Below, in pieces: positions 55,441 to 64,000 of a stretch of DNA of 64,000 bases (its first letter is position 1; every line of letters starts with the position of its first letter). The notes beneath the pieces were generated by a model, which was not told the origin of the DNA, made no database searches, and was given only the letters and a program-made list of their open reading frames with translations. The position numbers and the translations under genes were made by a program. The stretch is from Linyphia triangularis (lineage: Eukaryota > Arthropoda > Arachnida > Araneae > Linyphiidae), in assembly GCA_963978545.1 (NCBI GenBank), contig OZ021727.1, positions 46,413,385 to 46,477,384 of the forward strand, in the 5' to 3' direction.

Positions 55441-56241
55441 AGAGGACTTGACCCGAAAACAGAAAGATAAACTTGGTGTTGTCCTTAAAAAATACCAAAA
55501 CGTATTCGCTAGAATTCCGGGGCAGGCCAAGGTATCAGGTCATGGAATAAGATCCACAGAAGACTGTAACCTCAAGAGACTGAACCTATATTGTGTTCCG
55601 ATCGCTCTGCAAGAGAAAGTCGAACGACGAGTGCAAGAGCTTCTGGAATTAAAAATAATCGAACTAGGTCAGAGTGAGTGGTCACACCCAGTTATACCCA
55701 ATGAAGAGAGCCACTGAATTGCTGTATGAAGTGGGATAGGCAAATGTGAATTTGGGTTCGATTTTCTAGGACACATTGTGGGTTCGGGTACACACTTACC
55801 CGATCCTCAAAAAGTGGAGGCAATCCAAAATATAGCGAGGCCTACCAGGGAGAAGAAACTTCGCAGCCTGATGGAACTAGCAAACTATTACATAGATTAT
55901 ATACCAGATTTTCCTGCTGTCGTTCTCCCATTGAACCATTTGACAAAAAAGAGTGTACCAAACGAAACACCGAGGAAGTGGAAAAATCCTTCCAGGAATT
56001 AAAGAAACAGTTGGCCGGGATGCCAGCATTATATACACCGAACTTCGACATACCCTTTCAAATATACACCGATGATTCCGAAGACGCAGTAAGAGCATGC
56101 CTAGCACAGAATGACTGTGATGGCAAAGAAAACTCCATAGCTTTTTTCAGTAAAAAGCTCTCACCTTCACAAAAACGTTGGTCGACAATAGTTGGTCGAC
56201 TCATGAACTTAATTCTGCTTTGCAAAAAATTTGGCAGATAG
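55441..56241 (+). pseudogene. Ty3/gypsy pol relic with RT core deleted
   Basis: 55,448-55,710 matches the start of the Ty3 reverse transcriptase (KYQNVFARIPGQA, RRVQELLELKIIELGQSEWS, HPVIP). Then the frame changes and the sequence jumps to the thumb: FLGHIV, LPDPQKVEAIQNIARPT, LRSLMELANYYIDYIPDF (55,770-55,950). RNase H follows (55,978-56,241: FQIYTDDSEDAVRACLAQND, SIAFFSKKLSPSQKRWSTIV). The ~120-residue palm with YxDD is missing at about 55,712-55,740. The element is dead, with a premature end in RNase H. Confidence 0.88.
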
Positions 56242-56369
56242 AAGCAGTTCCAGAATCATCAGTCACTTATCCTGTAAATGACAATTTTCAAAAAACTGTG
56301 AAGTGAGATTCGTGTCGAATGTGCGTTGTAAACTTACCATTCAAATCTATTCCGATATTTGGAGACTAA

Positions 56370-57115
56370 ATCTCAAGATTTGAAGAGCTTCCAATATTTA
56401 AAAACAAAATTCAAGAAGAACCCAGAGTTCAAAACAAAGTACTGTGAGTTCATGAGAGAATACCTAACTCTAAACCATATGAAAATTGTTCTAGAAGATC
56501 AAGAAGATTTATCCAATCTGGCCTACTAACCCCATCACTGCGTTCTACTAGAAGATAGCCTTACAACAAAGCTTTGTGTGGCGTTAGGCGCATTCAGTAG
56601 GGATTCAAGTGGCAATTAACTGAATGACTTTCTTGAGGTTGGTCCTAAGCTACTTCTAGATATATTCAAGATACTTATAAACTTCCGATCTCATCGAATA
56701 GCCTTTTCAGCTGACGTATAGAAGATGTACAGTCAGATCCTGGTTACAGATGCCCACAGAGATTACCAGAAAATAGTTTGGAGGTTTGATGAGATCAACC
56801 AAATATCGACGTATCGTTTGTATGCACTCAGCCTGCGCACCTTAGTTGGCTATAAAAACTCTTCATAAACTATCTGAAGACACTCTGCAAGAAAATACAA
56901 TTGTTTCAAAGATAATCAAGGAACATTTTTATATGGACGATCTCCTAAGTGGAGCTTCTTCATTCGAAAAGGCTTCCAAAATCTTCTATAAAATCAATGA
57001 AATCATGGAGAGTGGCGGATTCATATTAAGAAAATGGGCCTCAAACTGTCCAGAAGAAATTGAAGCTTTGCCATATTATAGAAGACTCAGTCATTCAAAT
57101 GAGAGAGTCGTTTAG
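56370..57115 (+). pseudogene. BEL/Pao reverse transcriptase relic
   Basis: Fragments in two or three frames give LKTKFKKNPEFK and YCEFMREYLTLNHM, the HHCVLLEDSLTTKLCVALGA region, EVGPKLLLDIFKILINFRSH, and then 56,846-57,115 with EHFYMDDLLSG (catalytic YMDD) and GGFILRKWASNCPEEI. This order is specific to BEL/Pao RT. Stops at several points, for example 56,527. Confidence 0.9.
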
Positions 57116-57289
57116 CTATTGGATTTGACGTGGAATTCTTCTAAAGATACACTACAGCCCCACCTAGCGAGAACATCTGAAGTTCAAACGAAACGAATGG
57201 AGGGAAACATGTAACTGAAGGATCAATGTAATACTCCAGTTACATGGATTCTCTAATGCTTCGCTGAAGGCATATTCTGCAGTCCTCTA

Positions 57290-57739
57290 CTTGGTATGGT
57301 GGATCCTGGTGGTCCTACATCTCATCTATTAGCTGCGAAGACAAAAATAGCTCCATTAGCTGTAGTTACATTGCCAAGACTCGAACTGTCAGCAGCGTTA
57401 TTGCTCACCCAGTTCACCTTAACAGTGTTGGACTCCCTACCAATCAAACTTGAAAATGTTCACCTCTGATCTGACTCTCAAATTGTCTTATGTTGGATTC
57501 ATTCCCCACCACTGAAAGGCAACCAATTTGTATCCAAGCGTGTGCACAAAATCAAGTCTTTAGTTCCAAACGCTCAGTGTCATCACATTTCAGGAAAATG
57601 GAATCCGGCAGATTGTGCTTCAAGAGGAATGCTGCCTGAAAAACTTCTCCATCATGAACTCTTATGGAAGAATTTATTGGTGAAGGCCAGCAAATCTGCT
57701 ATTCTCAGCTTCGAGGAACTATCCACCTTTCTGTGTTAG
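57290..57739 (+). pseudogene. BEL/Pao RNase H relic
   Basis: [20 protein letters not shown] then [10 protein letters not shown] (57,330-57,420), SDSQIVLCWI (about 57,471-57,500), and the open frame 57,542-57,739 with HHISGKWNPADCASRGMLPE and LLHHELLWKN. Stops precede the SDS motif. Confidence 0.9.
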
Positions 57740-58206
57740 ATTGAAGCGTGTTTAAACTCTCATTCATTAGTGCCTATGTCCTCAGATCCCTCTGAATTAA
57801 CTGCTCTTACTCTAAGTCACTTTATAATAGGCCCCCCTTTGATAGATATTCCTGAAAGTTCAAGCTGCACCATCAACTTAAATGACCGATGGAAACTTAT
57901 TCACGAAATGCGAGCTGAATTCTAGGAACGTTGGTCTCGGGATTACCTGAACCAACTTCAACAAAGACCAAAGTCTTGGAGCCTAGAACGTCAGAATCTA
58001 CAAATGAAGGAAGGGGGGGGGGGGGGATTTGATGGCCATTCATGAATCAAATCTTCCTCCACTCAAGTGGCTACTTGGAAATGTGATTCAGTGGTGAGCA
58101 GATGGCCATGTTCGAGTTTTGCTTTTAAAGACTGCTGCTGGTGAGATCAAGAGACCTATTTCCAAAGTCACAGTTCTACTTCCCGCCCGGGAGGATGTTC
58201 AGTCTT
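57740..58206 (+). pseudogene. BEL/Pao pol C-terminal domain relic; integrase core missing
   Basis: Directly after RNase H the sequence reads IEACLNSHSLVPMSSDPSEL then TALTLSHFIIGPPLIDIPE, RWKLIHEMRAEF, ERWSRDYLNQLQQRPKSW. This is the post-catalytic end of integrase and the C-terminal domain. The zinc-binding and D-D-E core, some 300 codons, has been deleted at about 57,738. A G-run at 58,013-58,026 breaks the frame. There is no LTR next to it. Confidence 0.88.
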
Positions 58207-58945
58207 GAGATTAACACCAGATGGCAGTAGGAATAAGACATTATTTTAGAACAAGAAGAAAAGAAAAAACACTTAATCATTGTTTGTAACTTTATTTCTT
58301 TGAAAAGCGAAATGAAACTGAAACTCTCATTTATTTCTGACACTCTGTGTGTTAAAAACTCGATATCAAGTAAAAAATGTGTCGCTTAATGCTATAATAT
58401 TACAAATCTGAATCTTATTCCATTCAATTGTGAAGAATTCATTTTGCTGTGCAATTAAGTCGGTATATCTCAAATAAATCATCTATTCAAGGCATGGTAA
58501 GGTTTCTATTTAAAATTATTTAAACCAATTACTATGCAGTCCACTTTTTTATATCCCAACATAAGTATTATATAAGTCGTCTCATATGTATTATTTTAAT
58601 TTTTTTTTTTTTTTGGGGGGGGAGGGGTGGATACATGAATCACCGGCGCATATATGTTTTCGTTTCCTTTTGGCTTTTTCAACTCTCACCCTGACCTAAA
58701 ATGAACTCAATGAATTTAAAAGGAATTTTTCTGCTAAACTGATAGCCGAAACAGATCTAATAGCGAAAGATTTAAAAAATATTTTCCTTCTCAAAAAGCA
58801 ATTGTAAAATTCAATAACAAGATTAGTGTTGCTCTAATTGAATTATTATTATAATTATTAACATTATCATCATTACTATCATTACAAACATTATTATTAT
58901 CATAATCATCAACATTATTATTGCCGCATTTTGGTTATTTATACA
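58207..58945. other. AT-rich spacer with (ATT)n microsatellite
   Basis: 58,601-58,627 is poly-T followed by a G-run; 58,846-58,923 is imperfect (ATT)n/(ATC)n. This is the left flank of the Ty3 element, whose predicted 5-bp target would be ATACA (58,941-58,945). Confidence 0.55.
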
Positions 58946-58949
58946 TGTA

Positions 58950-59020
58950 GCATTATAGCCGAGAGGTAGCGCATGAGGCTGGTGATCGATAGGTCGGTGG
59001 TTCGAATACCACCGGCACCC
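58950..59020 (+). other. tRNA-like sequence with pol III A and B boxes
   Basis: TAGCCGAGAGGTAGCGC fits a D-arm/A box, and GGTGGTTCGAATACCACC a T-arm/B box, ending CCGGCACCCA. The T stem is a perfect hairpin. The D stem pairs only in part, the anticodon stem does not pair well, and no matching 5' acceptor strand is visible. So it is tRNA-derived but not a functional tRNA gene. Spacing between boxes is normal for internal pol III promoters. Confidence 0.6.
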
Positions 59021-59054
59021 ACTTTACTAAAGTTTAATTTCTATTTATTTCTTG

Positions 59055-59080
59055 TTCCAGAAGAACCTTCTAGAACGTTC
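59055..59080 (+). promoter_or_regulatory. Heat-shock element 1
   Basis: GAAccTTCtaGAAcgTTC at 59,063-59,080: four alternating GAA/TTC pentamers with perfect 2-base spacing, the optimal binding array for trimeric HSF. An extra TTCcaGAA pair abuts it at 59,055-59,062. Confidence 0.75.
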
Positions 59081-59157
59081 TATCATTTCCGGTACGACTT
59101 GTTTCCGGATGGATGTATTAGTGCTTCTATGCAAATCCAACTTTACTTGTTTCCGGT

Positions 59158-59175
59158 GAATGTTCTGGAACATTC
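59158..59175 (+). promoter_or_regulatory. Heat-shock element 2
   Basis: GAAtgTTCtgGAAcaTTC, again four perfect alternating pentamers. It ends 10 bp before the TATA box, close to where HSEs sit in heat-shock gene promoters. Confidence 0.75.
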
Positions 59176-59185
59176 GATCTGGCTT

Positions 59186-59193
59186 TATAAAAG
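59186..59193 (+). promoter_or_regulatory. TATA box of the LTR promoter
   Basis: TATAAAAG. Transcription would start about 25-30 bp downstream, leaving a short R/U5 with AATAAA at 59,263-59,268. Confidence 0.7.
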
Positions 59194-59330
59194 AGTCACT
59201 CGAGTTGAGTGGGGTAGAGGATAGTTTCTTCTGTTACTGAACGTTGCTCTAGAATTCTTTCTAATAAATACTTACGAGACATAGCACCAACGTTGTATTT
59301 CTTGTGTACAGTTCGTTATACGTGACAGTT

Positions 59331-59348
59331 TGGTGGAAGCGCCGGGTA
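59331..59348 (+). other. Primer binding site
   Basis: TGGTGGAAGCGCCGGGTA begins with the TGG expected opposite a tRNA 3' CCA, three bases after the LTR end. The primer tRNA is not identified from memory. Confidence 0.7.
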
Positions 59349-59453
59349 CCGATCGTGGAGGAAGAAAGTGGCCTCAAAAGCCGTCGACTACAAGGACTGC
59401 CTCCGTAGTACGGGCGTTACATTCCCCCTCCAAGGAAAAATCGTAAAATTACT

Positions 59454-60626
59454 ATGCCGGACGGATCAACCGAAACTAAACCTGAAATTGGTTCCCGGCT
59501 GTATCAGCAAATAAGACAGCCCTCCAGTTTCGCTGGTGAAGCTGGTCAAGATCCTACAAAATGGCTGAAAGAATACGAACGGGTTGCCAAATTTAATAGG
59601 TGGGACGACATGGAGTGCCTTGCTAATGCATACTTCTTTCTTGATGGCACATCAAAGCAATGGTTTGAAAATAATGAGGATGAATTATGTTCGTGGGAAA
59701 AATTCCAAGAAGGACTAAAACAAGCATTTGGAGACACTAGGCATCACGTCCAACAAGCAGAAGCATTACTTAAATGCCGAGCACAGAAACAGGGAGAGAG
59801 CACACAATCTTACATCCAGAATGTACTAGCACTATGTCATCAAGTAAATTCCAGAATGGACGAGAAAGAAAAGGTTTCTCCTTTGATGAAAGGAGTTGCC
59901 GAAGAAGTTTAAGCAGCCTTATTAGCTAAAGATATAGCTACAGCCGATGACTTTATTAAACAGTGTCAGCATATCGAAGACCAACACAAGAGGAGAGTTG
60001 CTCAACGAAAATACCAACGACTCCCAAATGTAGTCTCTATGGCCCCAATTGATGAAAACGCTGATTTAGCATCTATAATACGACAAATAGTTCAAGAGGA
60101 ATTTCAGAAACTAACACGTACCCTGCAAGACCAACAACCCCAGTACCAGTCTTTAGAAAATGTCATTCGCGAAGAAGTAGAGAGTGTCTTGGCTTCGGTT
60201 TCAAGGACTCCGCAGCCCTCTACATGGAACCAGAAAAGACAGTACGCGTATCAACCAAATAATGTTAGAAGACCTGAAAGGACAATAGAACCCTCTATCA
60301 GAAAAACTGATCTATGGCGAATGGAAGACAACAGACCAGTTTGCTTCCACTGTGGACGTCCAGGACACGTCGTCCGCTACTGCCGGGAAAGGCGATCCGT
60401 TTTTGACACTTACCGCAACGAAAGGGGAAACAACCTTCGTCGACAGCCAACCCCCACACCGTCTGCCGATAGCTACCAAAGACCAACCGACGACTATCTA
60501 CGACCAAACACTAGAACTTCCTCGCCGCTCACAAACAGAGGACGATCACCAACACGTCGCTTTAGATCACCTTCGCCGTATAGAACCTCAAGTCGATCTT
60601 CTAGTCGATGCGTCGAGGAAAACTAG
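59454..60626 (+). pseudogene. Ty3 gag, one internal stop
   Basis: One frame from ATG 59,454 to TAG 60,624-60,626 (390 codons), interrupted only by TAA at 59,910-59,912. The first part (152 residues) has the retrotransposon gag capsid fold region: FAGEAGQDPTKWLKEYERVA, FLDGTSKQWFEN, WEKFQEGLKQAFGD, and RAQKQGESTQSYIQNVLALC. Past the stop the frame continues into a charged region, then a C-x2-C-x4-H-x4-C zinc knuckle at 60,342-60,383 and an Arg/Ser/Pro-rich tail. Encodes the particle protein that packages element RNA in the cytoplasm. The stop would give a truncated capsid lacking the knuckle. Confidence 0.9.
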
Positions 60627-60742
60627 GTGATGCGAGCTTCTGTGGAGGTGAAGCCGCTATTATGCGAAACCCTCCGACTGCCGCTAAAATGTCCGGGAAT
60701 CATTTGTAAATCATAGTCGACAATACGCCAGTGACGACACTT

Positions 60743-63700
60743 ATGGATTCTGGGGCCTCTTTTTCTGTCATATCTGAAAAATATCGCCGAAAACTTAGAA
60801 AAGTGCAATTGCCAACCACACGGAGAGTACTTCTTAAAGTAGCCATTGACGCTTATGTACAGCCGACTGGACGATGTATACTTCGCCTCGATATTAACGG
60901 TAGAGTGCAACCCTTTGAGTTCATCGTTATGCCGCAATTCAGCCATGATATAATCCTAGGTTGGGATTTCTTAGAAGCCTCTCAAGCAGTTATTGACTGT
61001 GGTCGTTCTGAACTGGTTCTTGAAGACGCCGTTCAAGAGACACTGGTGAACGAAGATTCCTGGCGTTTATACGCTTTAGAAGATTATGTGGTACCTGGAC
61101 GTTCTATTAAACGGGCTATGGTACATGGTGCCCCAGCTAACGCGTCTCTTGACGTCATTGTAGAAGGTAAGAAAGACCTGGTTTTGAGCAAGGAAATAGC
61201 GATTCCTTCAACAATCATCACCCTTGACAACGGACGTGGAGAATTTTGGCTAGCAAATGGACATCACAAAGCTCGATCTATTCCCAAGGGAATGTGCATA
61301 GCTTCTGCTGAACAACTGGGAAAAAGCAAACTAAACACGATTGCCGAGGCAGTGGCGCCCGTCAAATTGAGTAAAAGAACCGAATTGCTACCGATGGTCT
61401 GTGAACAGATGATAGATCCTGGTTTGAACCCCGAACAACATGGTGATCTGCTAAATTTGCTTCAAAAATATGGTAACTCGTTTGACCAGAAGAAATTCGG
61501 AGCAAGCAAAGTCAACGTCAAACATCGAATTGTCACGGGAGATCACGAGCCGCTTCACCAAAGACCCTACAGAATGTCGCCAGCAGAACGCCGTCTCATA
61601 CAGAACGAAGTTGAGAAGATGATGAACAGCGGAATCATTCAGCCTTCGGAAAGCCCATGGTCGTCCCCGTTCGTCTTGGTGAAAAAGAAAAACGTAAGTT
61701 GGCCTTTCTGCGTCGATTACCGCCGCCTCAATAAAATAACCAAGAAAGATGTCTACCCATTACCTCGAATTGATGACACGTTAGACTGTCTAAAAGGGGC
61801 TCATTTCTTCTCATCAATGGATTTGTACTCCGGCTATTGGCAGATTGAGGTAGACGATAGGGACCGTGAAAAGACGGCATTCGTCACCGGCGAAGATCTG
61901 TACGAGTTCAGAGTCATGCCGTTTGGATTATGTAACGCGCCAGCGACCTTCGAACGGATGATGGATAATCTATTGCGTCACTTGAAGTGGTCAATCTGCC
62001 TATGCTACTTAGACGACATAGTAGTATTTTCAGATACATTTGAGAGCCATCTAGACCGGTTAAATGTTGTCCTTCAGTGTATTCAAGACGCAGGTCTGAT
62101 TCTTAATCCCAAGAAATGTCACTTTGGCGCAGCACAAATCAAGATCTTAGGCCATCTCGTATCAAACGAAGGAGTTAGACCCGATCCTGAAAAACTAACA
62201 GCCGTAAATAACTTTCCTGTGCCCAAGAACACTCACGATGTAAAAAGCTTTCTAGGATTATGTTCTTATTATCGACGATTTATCAAAGATTTCTGTCATC
62301 AGGTCCAACCCCTGCAAGCATTACTAAAAGGCGATGTTAAATTTACATGGACCAAAAGTCAAGAAGAATCTTTCTGCAAATTGAAGAAAGCTTTGACTTC
62401 AAATCCTGTTTTAGGTTTATTCGATGAGAATTCACCTGTGGAGCTGCATACCGACGCTAGCGGTTACGGAATTGGAGCTGTACTCGTCCAAATACAAAAG
62501 GGGGAGGAGAAAGTTATAGCTTATGCTTCAAGGACTCTTTCAAAGGCCGAAAGGAACTACTCTACTACGGAAAGAGAATGTCTTGCTGCCGTCTGGGCCA
62601 TAAATAAATTCCGTCCTTATTTGTTTGGTAAGCCTTTTACTATTGTCACGGATCATCACTCTCTATGCTGGCTGACTGGGCTAAAAGATCCTTCTGGTAG
62701 ACTTGCGAGATGGGCTCTTCGGCTTCAGGAATACGATATCTCAATCGTATACAAAAGTGGGAGGAAGCATAAAGATGCTGATAGTTTGTCAAGAAACCCA
62801 ATTGCCGAAGTTACTACGACGTTGGAAGCGGATCATTCCATCACCTCCCTGACTACAATAGCAGAAGAACAAAGGAACGACGAGGATTTGGTCAAAATAA
62901 TTCGTGCCTATGGAACAACAGAACCACTTAAAAGGGGATACGAACTCGTTAAAGGTGTACTTTGTAAAAAGAATTTCGATCCTACCGGAAAGAAATGGTT
63001 ACCAGTTATCCCAAGGCAATTAAGATTGGAAATTTTAAATCATTTCCATGACGCACCAACAGCGGGACACTTGGGCTTCGCTAAAACCTATGACAGAATA
63101 CGGAAGTGGATAGCAGAAGAACAAAGGAACGACGAGGATTTGGTCAAAATAATTCGTGCCTATGGAACAACAGAACCACTTAAAAGGGGATACGAACTCG
63201 TTAAAGGTGCCAGGGTTGGGTTGTACCGGAATGTTCGACGATACATCATTCACTGCCGAGAATGCCAGAGAAGAAAGCCAATTCCTATGAAACCCCCAGG
63301 TCAGCTAAGACCCATTCCTCCCACCACGGAACCTTACCACCGCATTGGAATAGACCTTCTGGGGAGATTTCCTAAATCAGTTCAAGGAAATAAATGGATT
63401 ATAGTCTGCACTGATTACTTAACTTGGTATGCAGTTACACGAGCTCTTCCAACCGCAGAAGCACCTGAAGTTGCAAAATTTATAGTCGAAGAAATACTTC
63501 TAAAACATGGCGCCCCGAGAGTTATAATAACGGATCGCGGACAAGTATTTCAATCGAAACTTGTCCAAGAGATCAATCGTCTGTGCAGTATTACCCATAG
63601 AATGACGACAGCGTATCATCCACAGACTAATGGACTTACTGAACGTTTTAATAAAACATTGACTGACATGCTCTCGATGTATGGGGACGTTGAACATAAG

Positions 63701-63958
63701 AAGTGGGACGAGATACTACCCTTTGTAACATTTGCCTACAATACGGCTAAACAAGAAACAACCGGCTTCACGCCTTTCTATCTCCTACACGGCCGAGAAG
63801 CTGAAACCACACTTGACACGATGTTCCCTTACTGCGACGACGACCAAGGAGGTGATTATGTTATTAGATTGCTAACGCAAGCCGAAGAATCTAGGCAGCT
63901 GGCCAGACTTCGAACATCGGAGGCTCAAGAAAAGGATCGGCAAAGATACGATTCATAG
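60743..63958 (+). CDS. Ty3 pol polyprotein (protease-RT-RNase H-integrase)
   Basis: Open frame of 1,075 codons from 60,731 (first ATG 60,743), in the -1 frame relative to gag. Residues counted from 60,731: protease DSGAS at 6-10 with flap DIILGWDFL near 75. RT with SSMDLYSGYW, MPFGLCNAPATF and catalytic YLDD at 426-429. RNase H with TDAS at 574-577, TERECLA and VTDHHSL. Integrase zinc region (HFHDAPTAGHLG and IIHCRECQRR) disrupted by a 33-residue duplication (794-826 repeats 710-742). Core triad D875, D935, E971 with exact 35-residue spacing. TAG at 63,956 truncates it: the same frame stays open to the window end with a GD-V-V motif typical of the integrase C-terminus, so the stop is a mutation. 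A TAA at 60,707 closes the frame upstream. Confidence 0.93.
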   Translation: MDSGASFSVISEKYRRKLRKVQLPTTRRVLLKVAIDAYVQPTGRCILRLDINGRVQPFEFIVMPQFSHDIILGWDFLEASQAVIDCGRSELVLEDAVQETLVNEDSWRLYALEDYVVPGRSIKRAMVHGAPANASLDVIVEGKKDLVLSKEIAIPSTIITLDNGRGEFWLANGHHKARSIPKGMCIASAEQLGKSKLNTIAEAVAPVKLSKRTELLPMVCEQMIDPGLNPEQHGDLLNLLQKYGNSFDQKKFGASKVNVKHRIVTGDHEPLHQRPYRMSPAERRLIQNEVEKMMNSGIIQPSESPWSSPFVLVKKKNVSWPFCVDYRRLNKITKKDVYPLPRIDDTLDCLKGAHFFSSMDLYSGYWQIEVDDRDREKTAFVTGEDLYEFRVMPFGLCNAPATFERMMDNLLRHLKWSICLCYLDDIVVFSDTFESHLDRLNVVLQCIQDAGLILNPKKCHFGAAQIKILGHLVSNEGVRPDPEKLTAVNNFPVPKNTHDVKSFLGLCSYYRRFIKDFCHQVQPLQALLKGDVKFTWTKSQEESFCKLKKALTSNPVLGLFDENSPVELHTDASGYGIGAVLVQIQKGEEKVIAYASRTLSKAERNYSTTERECLAAVWAINKFRPYLFGKPFTIVTDHHSLCWLTGLKDPSGRLARWALRLQEYDISIVYKSGRKHKDADSLSRNPIAEVTTTLEADHSITSLTTIAEEQRNDEDLVKIIRAYGTTEPLKRGYELVKGVLCKKNFDPTGKKWLPVIPRQLRLEILNHFHDAPTAGHLGFAKTYDRIRKWIAEEQRNDEDLVKIIRAYGTTEPLKRGYELVKGARVGLYRNVRRYIIHCRECQRRKPIPMKPPGQLRPIPPTTEPYHRIGIDLLGRFPKSVQGNKWIIVCTDYLTWYAVTRALPTAEAPEVAKFIVEEILLKHGAPRVIITDRGQVFQSKLVQEINRLCSITHRMTTAYHPQTNGLTERFNKTLTDMLSMYGDVEHKKWDEILPFVTFAYNTAKQETTGFTPFYLLHGREAETTLDTMFPYCDDDQGGDYVIRLLTQAEESRQLARLRTSEAQEKDRQRYDS
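62858..62957 (+). repeat. 100-bp duplication, copy 1 (original position)
   Basis: Lies in the RNase H-integrase linker of pol, where it fits the reading frame and the flow of the protein. Identical to 63,110-63,209. Confidence 0.97.
63110..63209 (+). repeat. 100-bp duplication, copy 2 (inserted)
   Basis: Identical copy 252 bp downstream, in frame, placed between the HH and CC pairs of the integrase zinc-binding domain. The residues normally linking them (family pattern F-YWPG) are replaced, and a short GGGTTG/GGTTG repeat marks the right junction. Confidence 0.97.
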
Positions 63959-64000
63959 CACAGGCCAGTGCACTATGAATCAGGTGATCTCGTGTGGGTT

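Larger units (their letters stand above)
58946..59327 (+). repeat. 5' LTR of the Ty3 element (predicted)
   Basis: Predicted from TGT at the start to ACA at 59,325-59,327, three bases before the primer binding site. Contains, in order: a tRNA-like sequence (58,950-59,020), two heat-shock elements (59,063-59,080 and 59,158-59,175), TATAAAAG (59,186-59,193) and AATAAA (59,263-59,268). The right boundary is secure. The left boundary rests on the TG..CA rule only, since the 3' LTR is not available; the tRNA-like part could instead be flanking DNA. Confidence 0.7.
58946..64000 (+). mobile_element. Ty3/gypsy LTR retrotransposon, young, 3' end outside window
   Basis: 5' LTR, primer binding site, gag with one CCHC knuckle, and pol in the order protease, RT, RNase H, integrase. 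The 1,075-codon open pol frame and very few lesions show recent insertion. Lesions visible: a stop in gag (59,910), a frame break before protease (about 60,707), a 100-bp duplication in integrase, and a stop at 63,956. The 3' LTR is beyond the window. Confidence 0.95.

Noticed and set aside
58950..59020. Functional tRNA gene
   Set aside because: Anticodon and D stems do not pair properly and the 5' acceptor strand is missing, so only a tRNA-like sequence is claimed.
60352..60630. 92-codon plus-strand ORF and 107-codon minus-strand ORF (60,623-60,946) at the gag-pol junction
   Set aside because: Both are overlaps in wrong frames of gag and pol, without domain features.
60731..60733. GTG as the start of Ty3 pol
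   Set aside because: Not a usual start in animals; the frame is open from 60,710 and pol is expected to be made as a gag-pol fusion. The first ATG is at 60,743.

Overview
This is a gene-poor, very AT-rich eukaryotic window whose recognisable content is almost all transposable elements. BEL/Pao and Ty3/gypsy LTR retrotransposons, a tRNA-derived SINE, TTAA-flanked and other inverted-repeat DNA elements, a Tc1/mariner relic and (TA)n/(ATT)n microsatellites together suggest an arthropod. I infer an arachnid, probably a spider, from the general look of the repeats, not from any marker gene. No host gene can be followed over several exons. Four short exon-like islands are reported with low confidence.

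Layout: 1-630 is the 3' part of a Helitron-like repeat. 5,026-5,753 and 25,872-26,593 are two DNA elements of about 0.7 kb flanked by TTAA. A possible signal-peptide exon lies at 7,071-7,183 (-). 9,753-11,481 is a degenerate hAT-like element with internal GC-rich repeats. 14,262-14,407 is SINE copy 1. 15,004-15,181 holds two small palindromic elements. 19,534-19,878 is an inverted duplication of a coding-like fragment. 24,336-24,547 is a terminal-exon-like ORF. 29,800-34,970 is a decayed BEL/Pao element on the minus strand, with both short LTRs, gag, pol and a SINE inserted in its polypurine tract. 39,985-40,200 is a mariner-type transposase scrap. 40,642-40,762 is a palindromic mini-element. 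44,095-46,518 is an ~0.8 kb foldback element split by a 1,615-bp DNA transposon with a TTA target duplication. 46,802-48,143 is a second, inverted copy of the Helitron-like repeat with two internal minisatellites. 54,784-56,241 is Ty3-type debris and 56,370-58,206 a plus-strand BEL/Pao relic; both have lost their catalytic cores by internal deletion.

From 58,946 to the right edge lies a young Ty3/gypsy element: a 382-bp 5' LTR, primer binding site, gag (one stop) and a 1,075-codon open pol frame. It is interrupted by few lesions and carries an exact 100-bp internal duplication inside the integrase zinc-binding region. The 5' LTR is the most interesting object in the window. It has two perfect four-pentamer heat-shock elements, the second ending 10 bp before a TATA box, and a tRNA-like sequence with pol III A and B boxes at its very start. 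This predicts a heat-shock-responsive retrotransposon promoter combined with a tRNA-derived module.
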